Assembly: GCA_013821315.1 (NCBI GenBank)
Contig: JACDHA010000005.1
Coordinates: 30,059-64,789 of the forward strand
DNA length: 34,731 nt
Origin: Candidatus Dependentiae bacterium
GTDB taxonomy: Bacteria > Babelota > Babeliae > Babelales > Babelaceae
Direction: 5' to 3'
A model generated the notes under the pieces. The model had not been told where the DNA came from, ran no database searches, and was given only the letters and a program-made list of their open reading frames with translations. Below are positions 24,374 to 32,295 of this stretch, piece by piece. The position numbers and the translations under genes are program-made. The stretch's first letter is position 1. Every line of letters begins with the position of its first letter.

Positions 24374-26836
24374 ATGAATAACGAACAGAAAAGCGAGCGC
24401 GGTGATCATATGCAAAGTATGCGTAATACAGGGCTCTACTCAGTTACCAAGCGTAATGGTAAGCTTATGCCACTAGATCATGCTAAACTACGTCTAACGT
24501 TAGAGCGTGTTAGTAAAGGTTATACTGCATTATCAGTTGACGCTATTATAAAAGAGCTAGAAAAAAACATATTTGATGGTATTACAACACAAGACTTAGA
24601 AAAAACCTTGTTGTTATCAACGGTAGTATTTATCGAGCGCGATCCAGGATACGACGCTGTAGCAGCACGTCTCTTGCTACAGAAGTTACTTAAAGAAGTG
24701 TGTGGTAAATCAGTAGAAGACGTGGATCTTTCTCATGTCTATCAAGATGCTTTTATTAAAGGTATTACTCTGGGTGTGCAACGTTCTCTATTTGATGCAC
24801 GTATGTTAGATTTTGACCTTGAACTTTTAGCACAAAATCTTGTTACTGAGCGAGATGAGCTTTTTGGTTACATGGGTCTTCAAACTCTTTATGAGCGGTA
24901 TTTTGCTAAATATAATGGCTTACGCTTTGAGCTGCCTCAAACGTTTTGGATGCGTATTGCTATGGGGCTTGCTTTACAAGAACAAGATAAAAACGGTAAA
25001 GCTTTAGAGTTTTACGCAATATTATCAACTATGCGCTATACGCCATCTACTCCCACGCTTTTTCATGCAGGATTTCCTGTAGCACAATTAAGCTCTTGTT
25101 TTTTAACGACAGTAAACGACGATCTCGGGCACATCTTTAAGTGTATTGGTGACAACGCACAACTTGCCAAATGGGCTGGAGGTCTTGGCGGCGATTGGAC
25201 AAACGTGCGTGCTACTGGTTCTTATATAAAAAGTATTAAAGCTACCAGTCAAGGCGTCATTCCTTTTTTAAAGATTGCTAATGATGTAGTTGTTGCTATT
25301 ACACGTAGCGGTATACGCCGTGGTGGTACGTGTGTCTACTTAGAAACATGGCATCTTGATATAGAAGAGTTTTTAGATTTACGTCGTAATACCGGTGACG
25401 AACGTCGTCGTACTCATGATATGAACACTGCTCATTGGATACCAGATTTGTTTATGAAGCGTGTTTTAGAAGATAAAGAGTGGACATTATTCTCTCCTGA
25501 AGAGGTGCCTGACTTACATGATTTATACGGCAAAAAGTTTGAAGATGCTTATTGCGCTTATGAAGAAAAAGCACGTCTAGGCAAACTCAATCAGCATAAA
25601 AGTGTACCAGCTAAACAGCTTTGGCGTAAAATGCTTACACGTTTGTTTGAAACAGGTCATCCTTGGATAACATTTAAAGATCCTTGTAATGTGCGTTCGC
25701 CACAGGACCATGTAGGCGTAGTGCATAGCTCTAACTTATGTACCGAGATTACTCTTAACACATCACAAGAAGAAACAGCGGTATGCAATCTTGGTTCTCT
25801 TAACATTGGACGCCATATAGCTCATGGCCAATTAGACAACCCGTTACTTGAAGCTACAATCAAATCTGCTATTCGTATGCTTGATAACGTTATAGATCTT
25901 ACGTTTTATTCAACCACAGAAGCACGTAACTCTAACTTAAAGCATCGACCTATAGGTTTAGGCCTCATGGGCTTTCAAGATGCTTTATTTAAACTTGATA
26001 TACCTTTTATAGCATCCGAAGCATTAGAATTTGCCGATAAGCTTATGGAGACTATTTCTTATAATGCTATACAAGCATCAGCGCTGCTTGCTCAAGAGCG
26101 AGGTGCCTATGCAAGTTTTAAAGGTTCTAAATGGGATCGTGGTATTTTCCCTCTAGATACGGTAGATATGCTTCAGTCAGAGCGTGGTAGTGCCATAGAA
26201 GTGTCTCGTGCAGCTACTCTTGATTGGGATAGTCTTAAAGCATTTGTGCAAAAACAGGGCATGAGAAACTCAAACGTTATGGCTATAGCCCCAACGGCTA
26301 CAATATCAACTATTACTGGTTGTTATCCGTGCATAGAGCCGATATACGAAAATATTTACGTTAAATCAAATGTAAGCGGCGAGTTTACTATTGTTAACAA
26401 GTATTTGGTTGAAGATCTTAAAAAGCATAATCTATGGAATAAGAATATGCTTGATCAGCTTAAATACCATGATGGTGATTTAGCTCTTATTAGCCAGATA
26501 CCTCAAGAAATTAAGCGTAAGTATCAAACCTGTTTTGAGATTGATCCTGTTTGGCTGATTAAGTTAACTGCAGCTCGTGCTAAGTGGATAGATCAAAGTC
26601 AATCCCATAACGTTTTTATTAAAGGTGTATCAGGCTCTAAATTGCATGAAGTCTATGTAGCTGCATGGAAAATGGGTCTTAAAACTACCTATTATCTACG
26701 CACTTTGGGGGCAACGCAGATTGAAAAATCTACGCTTGATGCCAAAGAGTTTGGTTTTACCCAAATGCGCCAATATACAAGTGTATCTAAAGCATGTGGC
26801 CTTGATGCACCACCAGATTGTGAATCATGCCAATAA
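24374..26836 (+). CDS. nrdA: Ribonucleoside-diphosphate reductase alpha subunit
   Basis: An 820-residue class I large subunit that reduces ribonucleotides to deoxyribonucleotides. An ATP-cone allosteric domain occupies about 22-110 (VTKRNGKLMPLDHAKLR). Active-site residues: Cys242 (QLSSCFL) and Cys471 (AVCNLGS) form the redox pair, and Asn454, Cys456 and Glu458 (SNLCTEI) are catalytic. APTATISTITGCYPCIEP is the typical C-terminal barrel motif. The final CESC provides the shuttle cysteines regenerated by thioredoxin or glutaredoxin. The ATG at 24374 with AAGGTG 7 nt upstream is preferred to ATG 24410. nrdB follows after 30 nt. Confidence 0.97.
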   Translation: MNNEQKSERGDHMQSMRNTGLYSVTKRNGKLMPLDHAKLRLTLERVSKGYTALSVDAIIKELEKNIFDGITTQDLEKTLLLSTVVFIERDPGYDAVAARLLLQKLLKEVCGKSVEDVDLSHVYQDAFIKGITLGVQRSLFDARMLDFDLELLAQNLVTERDELFGYMGLQTLYERYFAKYNGLRFELPQTFWMRIAMGLALQEQDKNGKALEFYAILSTMRYTPSTPTLFHAGFPVAQLSSCFLTTVNDDLGHIFKCIGDNAQLAKWAGGLGGDWTNVRATGSYIKSIKATSQGVIPFLKIANDVVVAITRSGIRRGGTCVYLETWHLDIEEFLDLRRNTGDERRRTHDMNTAHWIPDLFMKRVLEDKEWTLFSPEEVPDLHDLYGKKFEDAYCAYEEKARLGKLNQHKSVPAKQLWRKMLTRLFETGHPWITFKDPCNVRSPQDHVGVVHSSNLCTEITLNTSQEETAVCNLGSLNIGRHIAHGQLDNPLLEATIKSAIRMLDNVIDLTFYSTTEARNSNLKHRPIGLGLMGFQDALFKLDIPFIASEALEFADKLMETISYNAIQASALLAQERGAYASFKGSKWDRGIFPLDTVDMLQSERGSAIEVSRAATLDWDSLKAFVQKQGMRNSNVMAIAPTATISTITGCYPCIEPIYENIYVKSNVSGEFTIVNKYLVEDLKKHNLWNKNMLDQLKYHDGDLALISQIPQEIKRKYQTCFEIDPVWLIKLTAARAKWIDQSQSHNVFIKGVSGSKLHEVYVAAWKMGLKTTYYLRTLGATQIEKSTLDAKEFGFTQMRQYTSVSKACGLDAPPDCESCQ

Positions 26837-26866
26837 TTAAAATTTAACGTATAAGAAAGATATACT

Positions 26867-27874
26867 ATGGTACGACTCAAAAGACTTCTTAATAATGCCA
26901 CCATGGATCCTAACAAGATTTTGCCTATGACTTATATGTTTGCTCGTCAAATGTATAAAGCGGGTATAGCAAATAATTGGACGCCTGAAGAAATTCCCAT
27001 GCAACAAGATGTAGAGCAATGGAAATCAGCAACAGCATTAACACCAGCAGAAAAACGGTTAATACTCTGGAATCTTGGGTTTTTTGCTACAGCTGAATCA
27101 CTAACAGCCAATAACATAGTGCTTGCAGTATATCGTCATATCACTAACCCTGAATGTCGTCAGTATTTGTTGCGTCAAGCATTTGAAGAGTCAATTCATA
27201 CTGATACTTTTATTTATTGCTGTGATACTCTTGGTCTTGATCCAGAAGAAATATATTCAATGTACGAGACTATACCTTCCATAAAAGAAAAAGATGACTT
27301 TGTAGTGCAATTAACAGCATCGATTTTTGATCCTAATTTTACTACTGAAGGCACTGATAATATTCGTGCTTTTATTCATGACCTTATTGGTTACTATGTT
27401 ATTATGGAAGGCATATTTTTCTATGCTGGTTTTGCCATGATACTTGCTCTCAAGCGTCAAAATAAAATGGTCGGGATAGGGCAACAATTTGAATATATCA
27501 TGCGTGATGAAAGCGTTCATTTAGCTTTTGGCTGTGAACTTATTAATACCGTGCTTTCAGAACATCCAGAAATATGGACCCCGGAGTTTCAACAAGAAGT
27601 AGTAACACTTATCAAACATGCAGTAATGCTTGAACAACGTTACGCCTATGACGCATGTCCAGACGGTATACTCGGCATTAATGCACAGCAATTTTGTGAT
27701 TATGTAGAATATATTGCCGATCGACGACTTGAGCGTCTTGGACTTCCTAAAGTATACTTTAAAGAAAATCCCTTATTATGGCTTTCTGAGTCAACCGATC
27801 TGCGCAAAGAAACCAACTTCTTTGAACGTAGGCCCACAGAATACCAAATGGGCGGATCTCTTGAATGGGATTAA
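26867..27874 (+). CDS. nrdB: Ribonucleotide reductase beta subunit, class Ic type
   Basis: A 335-residue ferritin-like subunit that houses the metal cofactor starting the radical reaction. Metal ligands are Glu77, Glu108, His111, Glu181, Glu215 and His218. The radical-Tyr position is Phe115 (E108-SI-H111-TDT-F115). Glu instead of Asp at the first ligand, and Phe instead of Tyr, are the marks of class Ic as in Chlamydia trachomatis, where a Mn/Fe centre replaces the tyrosyl radical. All ligands sit at a constant offset of 12 from the Chlamydia numbering as I recall it, as does the C-terminal relay Tyr326. Co-transcribed with nrdA. Confidence 0.96.
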   Translation: MVRLKRLLNNATMDPNKILPMTYMFARQMYKAGIANNWTPEEIPMQQDVEQWKSATALTPAEKRLILWNLGFFATAESLTANNIVLAVYRHITNPECRQYLLRQAFEESIHTDTFIYCCDTLGLDPEEIYSMYETIPSIKEKDDFVVQLTASIFDPNFTTEGTDNIRAFIHDLIGYYVIMEGIFFYAGFAMILALKRQNKMVGIGQQFEYIMRDESVHLAFGCELINTVLSEHPEIWTPEFQQEVVTLIKHAVMLEQRYAYDACPDGILGINAQQFCDYVEYIADRRLERLGLPKVYFKENPLLWLSESTDLRKETNFFERRPTEYQMGGSLEWD

Positions 27875-27898
27875 TTAACAAATATAACAAGTAACATT

Positions 27899-27916
27899 AA
27901 AGGGGCGCACCCCTTT
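27899..27916 (+). other. Hairpin after nrdB
   Basis: AAAGGGG/CCCCTTT with a CGCA loop, a perfect 7-bp stem 24 nt after the nrdB stop and just ahead of the main terminator. Possibly part of a tandem terminator, although it has only T3 after the stem. Confidence 0.5.
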
Positions 27917-27931
27917 AGATCCCCAGATAAT

Positions 27932-27965
27932 AAAAGAGGCCGCATTACTATGCGGCCTCTTTTTT
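27932..27965. terminator. Bidirectional intrinsic terminator
   Basis: AAAAGAGGCCGCAT (27932-27945) and ATGCGGCCTCTTTT (27950-27963) form a 14-bp stem with a TACT loop and a T-run, between convergent nrdB and the coiled-coil gene. Confidence 0.93.
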
Positions 27966-27995
27966 ACCAATTACTTATTAACAGGTTAATAAGTT

Positions 27996-28466
27996 TTATG
28001 CTTTAGTATTCTGAGCTTGAGTACGAGCTGCTGGAGCTTGACGACGTACCATGCGGCCTTCAGATTTACCTGATGGATAAGTAACACTCGTACGAGCATG
28101 TTCAGCTTTTAATTTACCTAATTCATCACTGTTTTGGGTAAGTTCTTTTTCAAGTTCAGAAATACGAGCACCTAAGTTGTTGGGCGCTTGTGTATTTGCT
28201 GCTTTAGTTTTACCTGATGGGTAAGTTACGCTTGCACGAGCATGCTCAGTTTTTAATTTACCTAATTCATTAAGAAGTCTCATGTGCTCTTGTTCAAGTT
28301 CAGAAATACGAGCACCTGCATTACGTGGCCCCTCAGAACGTACAGCAGCTATCTTTTGTTTAAGGCTACGAGTTCCGTACTCAACTTTTTCTTGACGGTT
28401 TGCATCTAGAGCACACAGTGAGGAAGTTGCTAATGCCAACATGCTTAAGCTTAATAATATTTTCAT
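27996..28466 (-). CDS. Secreted coiled-coil protein with duplicated unit
   Basis: A 156-residue protein with a signal peptide (MKILLSLSMLALATSSLCA). Residues 51-86 and 99-134 are two copies of a unit opening GARISELE and closing with SVTYPSGK, 48 residues apart, with a heptad-like helix between (LGKLKTEHA / LGKLKAEHA). Each copy ends in a TYPSGK turn. The tail is basic (MVRRQAPAARTQ). AAAAGGAGATTGT is a strong ribosome site. Probably an envelope-associated coiled coil; no family is recognised. Confidence 0.8.
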   Translation of the reverse strand: MKILLSLSMLALATSSLCALDANRQEKVEYGTRSLKQKIAAVRSEGPRNAGARISELEQEHMRLLNELGKLKTEHARASVTYPSGKTKAANTQAPNNLGARISELEKELTQNSDELGKLKAEHARTSVTYPSGKSEGRMVRRQAPAARTQAQNTKA

Positions 28467-28604
28467 ACAATCTCCTTTTAATAGATATACAGTAAAACTA
28501 TCTATTTACATTTCTGGCATAATTCATATAGTTTTGTAAAGCTTTTTGAAAAAAATATAAAAGGGTACCATACTATATAAGTTTTTATAAAAGTATTAAG
28601 TGTT

Positions 28605-29423
28605 TTATAAATTACTCGTTAAGTTTGTCGAATCTGCCTCAAGGCTTGAAAAACCTTCTTCTACGCTTGGATCTGCATCATCAATATAATCATCACTAGA
28701 AACTATCTCTTGCTCTGCGGCTATATCAGATATATCGCTATTAGGCTTATCTCCATTGCCTGCTTCTTCATCTAGAATGTCATCTTGGCTTTCTGCAAAA
28801 TTGGCTGGCTCTTGTTGAGTCGGGCATACAGGACAAATACATGCCGGACACGCTGGGCATGCTAGTGCAGGAGAAGCAATTGGCGTAGCTTTTGGTGCTT
28901 GCTCAGTAGGGATATTTGTAGTTTGTGCAGGGGTTGAGATTGTAGTGTCTAGAGGAGTTAGAGCTGGTTGAACAGGTTGTTCTTGAGGCTGTTCTACTTG
29001 AGTACTCGTAGGTACAGCAGTAGTAACCGTAGTTGTAGTAGTTGTTGCTGTTGGTGCTGCCGCTAATGTTTCAGCACTAGCTCCCGGTTGTAGAACAGTT
29101 GAAGTAGGCTCGACTGGTGCCATAGGCAAGGGCGTACTTGTAGGGGGTGTAGCTGAAGCAGTTGGCGCAGTAGCTGTAGTTGGCACTACAACAGGAACTG
29201 CTACTGGTGTAGTTATTTGAGCAACTGGTTGGCTAGGAGCTTGTGTGGCCGGACTAGAAGCTACGCTTGGAGCTGGTGCTGCAAAAGAACTAGGCATAGG
29301 TGTGCTAGCTGTACTTTGAGTGCCGTTCGCCGTATTTGCTGTAGCTCCGGAACTTGTCATAGGTTTAAGCGACCCATGAAGTGAGCTTAAACCTACTACT
29401 ATATATAATAGTTTATTTTTCAT
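28605..29423 (-). CDS. Secreted Pro/Thr/Ala-rich protein with Cys-Pro cluster
   Basis: A 272-residue protein with an N-terminal hydrophobic segment (LLYIVVGLSSLHGSL) likely to be a signal peptide. Residues about 22-185 are Thr/Ala/Pro/Val/Ser/Gln-rich low complexity, like a stalk. Then comes a compact cluster ACPACPACICPVCP (188-201) with five Cys at 189, 192, 195, 197 and 200, followed by a strongly acidic tail (DDYIDDADPSVEEGF). The order stalk, Cys-Pro cluster, acidic tail suggests a disulfide- or metal-dependent surface protein. It is unrelated to anything I recognise. AAAAAAGG is the ribosome site, and a 23-bp hairpin lies 17 nt upstream of its ATG. Confidence 0.75.
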   Translation of the reverse strand: MKNKLLYIVVGLSSLHGSLKPMTSSGATANTANGTQSTASTPMPSSFAAPAPSVASSPATQAPSQPVAQITTPVAVPVVVPTTATAPTASATPPTSTPLPMAPVEPTSTVLQPGASAETLAAAPTATTTTTTVTTAVPTSTQVEQPQEQPVQPALTPLDTTISTPAQTTNIPTEQAPKATPIASPALACPACPACICPVCPTQQEPANFAESQDDILDEEAGNGDKPNSDISDIAAEQEIVSSDDYIDDADPSVEEGFSSLEADSTNLTSNL

Positions 29424-29440
29424 ACATAACCTTTTTTAGT

Positions 29441-29490
29441 GCTCTATTAGTAAAAGGGGGAGATTTTTCTCCCCCTTTTACTAATAGAGC
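29441..29490. other. 23-bp perfect intergenic hairpin
   Basis: GCTCTATTAG..GGGGGAGA (29441-29463) is the exact inverse of TCTCCCCC..CTAATAGAGC (29468-29490), with a TTTT loop. It sits between the histone-like gene and the Pro/Thr-rich gene, both on the minus strand. The T-run lies on the plus-strand side; on the minus-strand transcript the stem is followed by ACTAAAAAAGG, the ribosome site, not by U. It therefore looks more like an mRNA stabiliser, processing site or translation control than a terminator for the operon. Confidence 0.75.
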
Positions 29491-29512
29491 TTTTGTAAAT
29501 ACTTTTTCTTAT

Positions 29513-30856
29513 TTAAGCTTTGCTTGTTGAGCGTGCTCTTGCTGATTTATTAGCTATTGATCTGCATTCTTGACCCCTACAGCGATGAGGAGCTAGGCCA
29601 CCAAGACGTCCTGCACGTGCATGAGCCTTTGATTTGCCAGCATTGCCATTACTGGTTGTTGAAGAAGCAGATTTGCTTGTACCAGCAGATCTAGCGCTCG
29701 TTGTGTTTGCAGATTTGCGACGTGATGCTGTTGTTCCGCGGCTGCCTGAATTGGTTTCATTATCGTAACCAAACAAATTAGAAACTGTGTTTTTAGCTTT
29801 TTGAGCTACTGAAGAACCGCCTCGTGAATTAGCAGATTTGGCTCTTGAAGAAGTTGAGCGGCTGCCAGCTGTGCTTGCAGATTTACGACGTGATGCTGTT
29901 GTTCCACGGTTGCTGGAATTGGTATCGTTATCGTAACCAAATAAGTTTGAAGCTGCTTTTTTAGCTTTTTGAGCTACTGAAGAACTGCCTCGTGAGTTAG
30001 CAGATTTTGTAGTAGCTTTACCGCGAGTTGTAGCCGCTTTGCTTGTTGAGCCTGCTTTTTTAGCAGCTGTTGAACGAGCAGTTGTTTTGCTGCCAGCTTT
30101 AGCGCGTGAAGTTGTGCCACGTGTTGATGAACTACGATTATCGTTGTCATGAGTTCCAAACAAGTGTGAAAGACTTGCTAAAATGCCTTCGTTGTCATGA
30201 TTATTTGAACGTGAAGAACCGCTTCTCTTTGATGCAGTAGCTTTTGTACGGCCTCTTGAACCACGGTTATATTCTTCGTCGCTTTGAAATAAGTGTGAAA
30301 TTTTAGCTAATAAACCTTCGTTGTCATGATTGGTAGATTTATTTGATCTGCTGCTTGTGCTTCTTGCAGCGCGATTAGCATTGCTACTTTTTACATTAGC
30401 ATTAGAGCCTGTGTATGGGTCATTATATGCTCTATTAGCTGAGTTTTTGCTTTTGCTTGCAGTTGAGCCAGCCGTTTTATTAGCTGAAGTTGAACGAGCT
30501 GAAGAAGCTGATTTAGTTTTGTTTGTTTTATTAGTAGCTGCAGTTGAGCCTGTTAAAGAAGCAGCTGCTTTATTACCACTTACTTTATTAGCTGAATTAG
30601 TGCGTAATGAAGTTGCTGCTGTTTTTGTTTGTTGGCCTTTTCCTGATTGCAAGGTTGCTTTATTAGCTGAATTTGAGCGAGCTGAAGAACTTGCAGCTTT
30701 ATTGGTTGAGTTTGATTTTGCTGAAGCATTTGCAGCTTTAGTGCCATTTGATTTTGACGTAGTTTTATTTGAGCGTAAGCCTGAAATGTTTGCATTAGCT
30801 TTATTAGCTGATGAGCGTGATTTTGAGCTCGCGCTTTTTGTTGATTTTGTTACCAT
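29513..30856 (-). CDS. Long disordered basic (histone-like) Ser/Ala/Lys/Asn protein
   Basis: A 447-residue protein made almost wholly of Ser, Ala, Lys, Asn, Thr, Arg and Gly, with recurrent SANKA/SNSANK units, resembling histone H1-like tails and the chlamydial Hc2-type DNA condensers in composition only. Four short amphipathic islands break the repeats: LLAKISHLFQSDEE (182-195), ILASLSHLFGTHDND (225-239), AASNLFGYDND (301-311) and TVSNLFGYDNE (357-367). The C-terminus LGGLAPHRCRGQEC (418-431) carries a KGG-like motif with paired Cys, shared with the gene at 30964. AAAAAGGAATACT is the ribosome site. No signal peptide, so likely cytoplasmic; nucleoid binding is inference. Confidence 0.8.
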   Translation of the reverse strand: MVTKSTKSASSKSRSSANKANANISGLRSNKTTSKSNGTKAANASAKSNSTNKAASSSARSNSANKATLQSGKGQQTKTAATSLRTNSANKVSGNKAAASLTGSTAATNKTNKTKSASSARSTSANKTAGSTASKSKNSANRAYNDPYTGSNANVKSSNANRAARSTSSRSNKSTNHDNEGLLAKISHLFQSDEEYNRGSRGRTKATASKRSGSSRSNNHDNEGILASLSHLFGTHDNDNRSSSTRGTTSRAKAGSKTTARSTAAKKAGSTSKAATTRGKATTKSANSRGSSSVAQKAKKAASNLFGYDNDTNSSNRGTTASRRKSASTAGSRSTSSRAKSANSRGGSSVAQKAKNTVSNLFGYDNETNSGSRGTTASRRKSANTTSARSAGTSKSASSTTSNGNAGKSKAHARAGRLGGLAPHRCRGQECRSIANKSARARSTSKA

Positions 30857-30924
30857 AGTATTCCTTTTTGTAAGTTTTTTAGAATCACTTTCATTACATA
30901 TACAAATAATACAAATTTAGATGC

Positions 30925-30959
30925 CCACTAGCATAAGAGCTCTATGCTAGTGGATTTTT
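30925..30959. other. 11-bp intergenic hairpin
   Basis: CCACTAGCATA (30925-30935) pairs with TATGCTAGTGG (30943-30953) around AGAGCTC, followed on the plus strand by ATTTTTT. It lies 10 nt after the minus-strand gene that ends at 30964, but again the T-run is on the plus side, so it is not a canonical terminator for the minus-strand transcript. Confidence 0.65.
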
Positions 30960-30963
30960 TAAT

Positions 30964-31389
30964 TTATCGGTTTTTGCTGCTTGATGAACCTTCGCTGCAC
31001 TCACTGCCGCGACACTCATGAGAAGCTTCTCCGCCTTTATGACTTGCTTCTTGACGGTTTACAGATCCGCTTTGGTTGCTTGATGATTGGCCAGCGCTAG
31101 CTTGGTTACGTGACTCTTGGTTTTGTGAGCCTTGACCAGCTTGTTTGCTTGATTCTTGTGAACCTTGGTTATGGCTAGCTTGGGTTTGTGATTTTTGATT
31201 TTGTGAGTTCTGTGAACCTTGACCAGCTTGGTTACGTGACTCTTGGTTTTGTGAACCCTGACCAGCTTGTTTGCTTGATTCTTGTGAACCTTGATTATGG
31301 CTAGCTTGGGTTTGTGATTTTTGATTTTGTGAGTTTTGTGACCCTTGGCCAGCTTGATTTTGGTTGTTTTTGTTGTTTGAATTTGCCAT
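30964..31389 (-). CDS. Disordered Gln/Ser/Asn repeat protein with C-terminal CRGSEC motif
   Basis: A 141-residue hydrophilic protein without signal peptide. Residues 12-53 and 54-95 are identical 42-residue tandem copies (QAGQGSQNSQNQ... ending NQESRN). The C-terminus has HKGGEASHECRGSEC (117-131), a KGG-type stress-protein motif extended by two cysteines, then a Ser tail. AAAAAAAGGAGCCACA is a very strong ribosome site. The composition predicts no fold and suits a phase-separating, hydrophilin-like or prion-like role (inference). It shares GGxAxHxCRGxEC with the histone-like gene just downstream. Confidence 0.8.
   Translation of the reverse strand: MANSNNKNNQNQAGQGSQNSQNQKSQTQASHNQGSQESSKQAGQGSQNQESRNQAGQGSQNSQNQKSQTQASHNQGSQESSKQAGQGSQNQESRNQASAGQSSSNQSGSVNRQEASHKGGEASHECRGSECSEGSSSSKNR
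31105..31356 (-). repeat. Tandem 126-bp repeat (two copies)
   Basis: Bases 31231-31356 and 31105-31230 encode identical 42-residue units of the Gln/Ser/Asn protein and differ at only a few bases, indicating a recent in-frame duplication. Confidence 0.9.
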
Positions 31390-31419
31390 TGTGGCTCCTT
31401 TTTTTATGGTTAAATACTA

Positions 31420-31623
31420 TTATTTGTTTCTACCAGCTGCTTCTAGAGCAGCTTCTTCTTGTAATTCTTTTTGAGTATGACGCGTACGTTTTTGTACCGT
31501 ACCGTTATTTTGTCCATAGGTGCCTCGTTGTCTTGAAGGTCTCTTTTTGCCGCCAGGTATACTAGTGGTTAGACCTTCATGATAACTATCGTTAGCTCGA
31601 TTATCACTTGCTGCTTTTGCCAT
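31420..31623 (-). CDS. Small basic disordered protein
   Basis: A 67-residue hydrophilic protein (MAKAASDNRANDSYHEGL at the start; GGKKRPSRQRGTYGQNNG in the middle; a short acidic helix KELQEEAALEAAGRNK at the end). No signal peptide and no known family. TAGGAGATAGT is the ribosome site. Its start lies 11 nt from the stop of the preceding gene (31635) in the same operon-like run. Confidence 0.72.
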   Translation of the reverse strand: MAKAASDNRANDSYHEGLTTSIPGGKKRPSRQRGTYGQNNGTVQKRTRHTQKELQEEAALEAAGRNK

Positions 31624-31634
31624 ACTATCTCCTA

Positions 31635-31838
31635 TTACTCTAAGTCTTCTATATCATGACTTACATAATCTTCAGGTCCTTCAATTGACCGTTCAGTGAT
31701 CGTCGTATCATCTATGCTTTCACTTAGTGATGGATACGTATCTTCAGGGCCTTGCCAACTACGAAGCGCTTTAGGTAGCAGAGCCAATGAGTTATCATAA
31801 AAGTTTGTTTTATCATTTGATAAAGATAAATTTTCCAT
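31635..31838 (-). CDS. Small acidic protein
   Basis: A 67-residue acidic protein (MENLSLSNDKTNFYDN; TITERSIEGPEDYVSHDIED) with two GPEDxxxS-like segments (QGPEDTYPS near 29-37, EGPEDYVSH near 53-61). No signal peptide. AAGGAGATAC precedes the ATG. It is the only acidic member of the run and could pair with its basic neighbours; function unknown. Confidence 0.72.
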   Translation of the reverse strand: MENLSLSNDKTNFYDNSLALLPKALRSWQGPEDTYPSLSESIDDTTITERSIEGPEDYVSHDIEDLE

Positions 31839-31881
31839 GTATCTCCTTAGTTACTTTTCCTAAAGCGCGTCTTAATTACAA

Positions 31882-32241
31882 TTAATTGCCAGAATTACTC
31901 TTTGATCCTGAACCCATTGAGCCAGTTGACCCCGAACCTGACTTCATACCAGAAGCGTTGTCTGAAGAACTAGCACCACGGCTGCCGGTTGAGCTATCAG
32001 AACCCATTGAGCCTGTTGCATTCTTGCTGGTTGAGCTATCAGAACCCATTGAACCTGTTGTATTCTTGCTGTTTGAAGAACCTTGGTTGCTTGAGCCGCT
32101 ACCTTGACGGTTAGCATTTGAGTTTCCTGTTGAGTGTGAACCATATGATCCAGTTGATGAACTGTCTGATTGACGGTTAGAATCTGAACCTGTTTGGTTT
32201 TGAGCTTTGTTGCTGTTTGTGTTTTTGTTGTCGTTTGCCAT
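31882..32241 (-). CDS. Disordered Ser/Gly/Asn/Thr-rich protein
   Basis: A 119-residue low-complexity protein. GSMGSDSST and related units (GSMGSDSSTSKNATGSMGSD) recur in the second half, and the first half is Asn/Ser/Gln-rich. No hydrophobic core and no signal peptide. AAGGAGATACA is the ribosome site. DNA repeats around 31980-32060 suggest copy-number change. No family is recognised; the composition resembles the other disordered proteins in this run. Confidence 0.75.
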   Translation of the reverse strand: MANDNKNTNSNKAQNQTGSDSNRQSDSSSTGSYGSHSTGNSNANRQGSGSSNQGSSNSKNTTGSMGSDSSTSKNATGSMGSDSSTGSRGASSSDNASGMKSGSGSTGSMGSGSKSNSGN

Positions 32242-32295
32242 TGTATCTCCTTAGTGTTTGTTTAGTATTGGTTATATTCAATTAATGTTCTTTAG

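Noticed and set aside
26867-27874. NrdB as ordinary class Ia di-iron/tyrosyl subunit
   Set aside because: The radical-Tyr position is Phe115 and the first metal ligand is Glu77, both against class Ia.
30330-30920. Plus-strand 196-codon Leu/Ala-rich frame opposite the histone-like gene
   Set aside because: The hydrophobic composition is the antisense of Ser/Ala/Lys/Asn codons; no ribosome site and no membrane-protein character beyond this bias.
31886-32107. Plus-strand Glu/Pro-rich repeat frame (EPIEPV)
   Set aside because: Antisense of the Ser/Gly repeat gene; the regular repeat mirrors the sense repeat.
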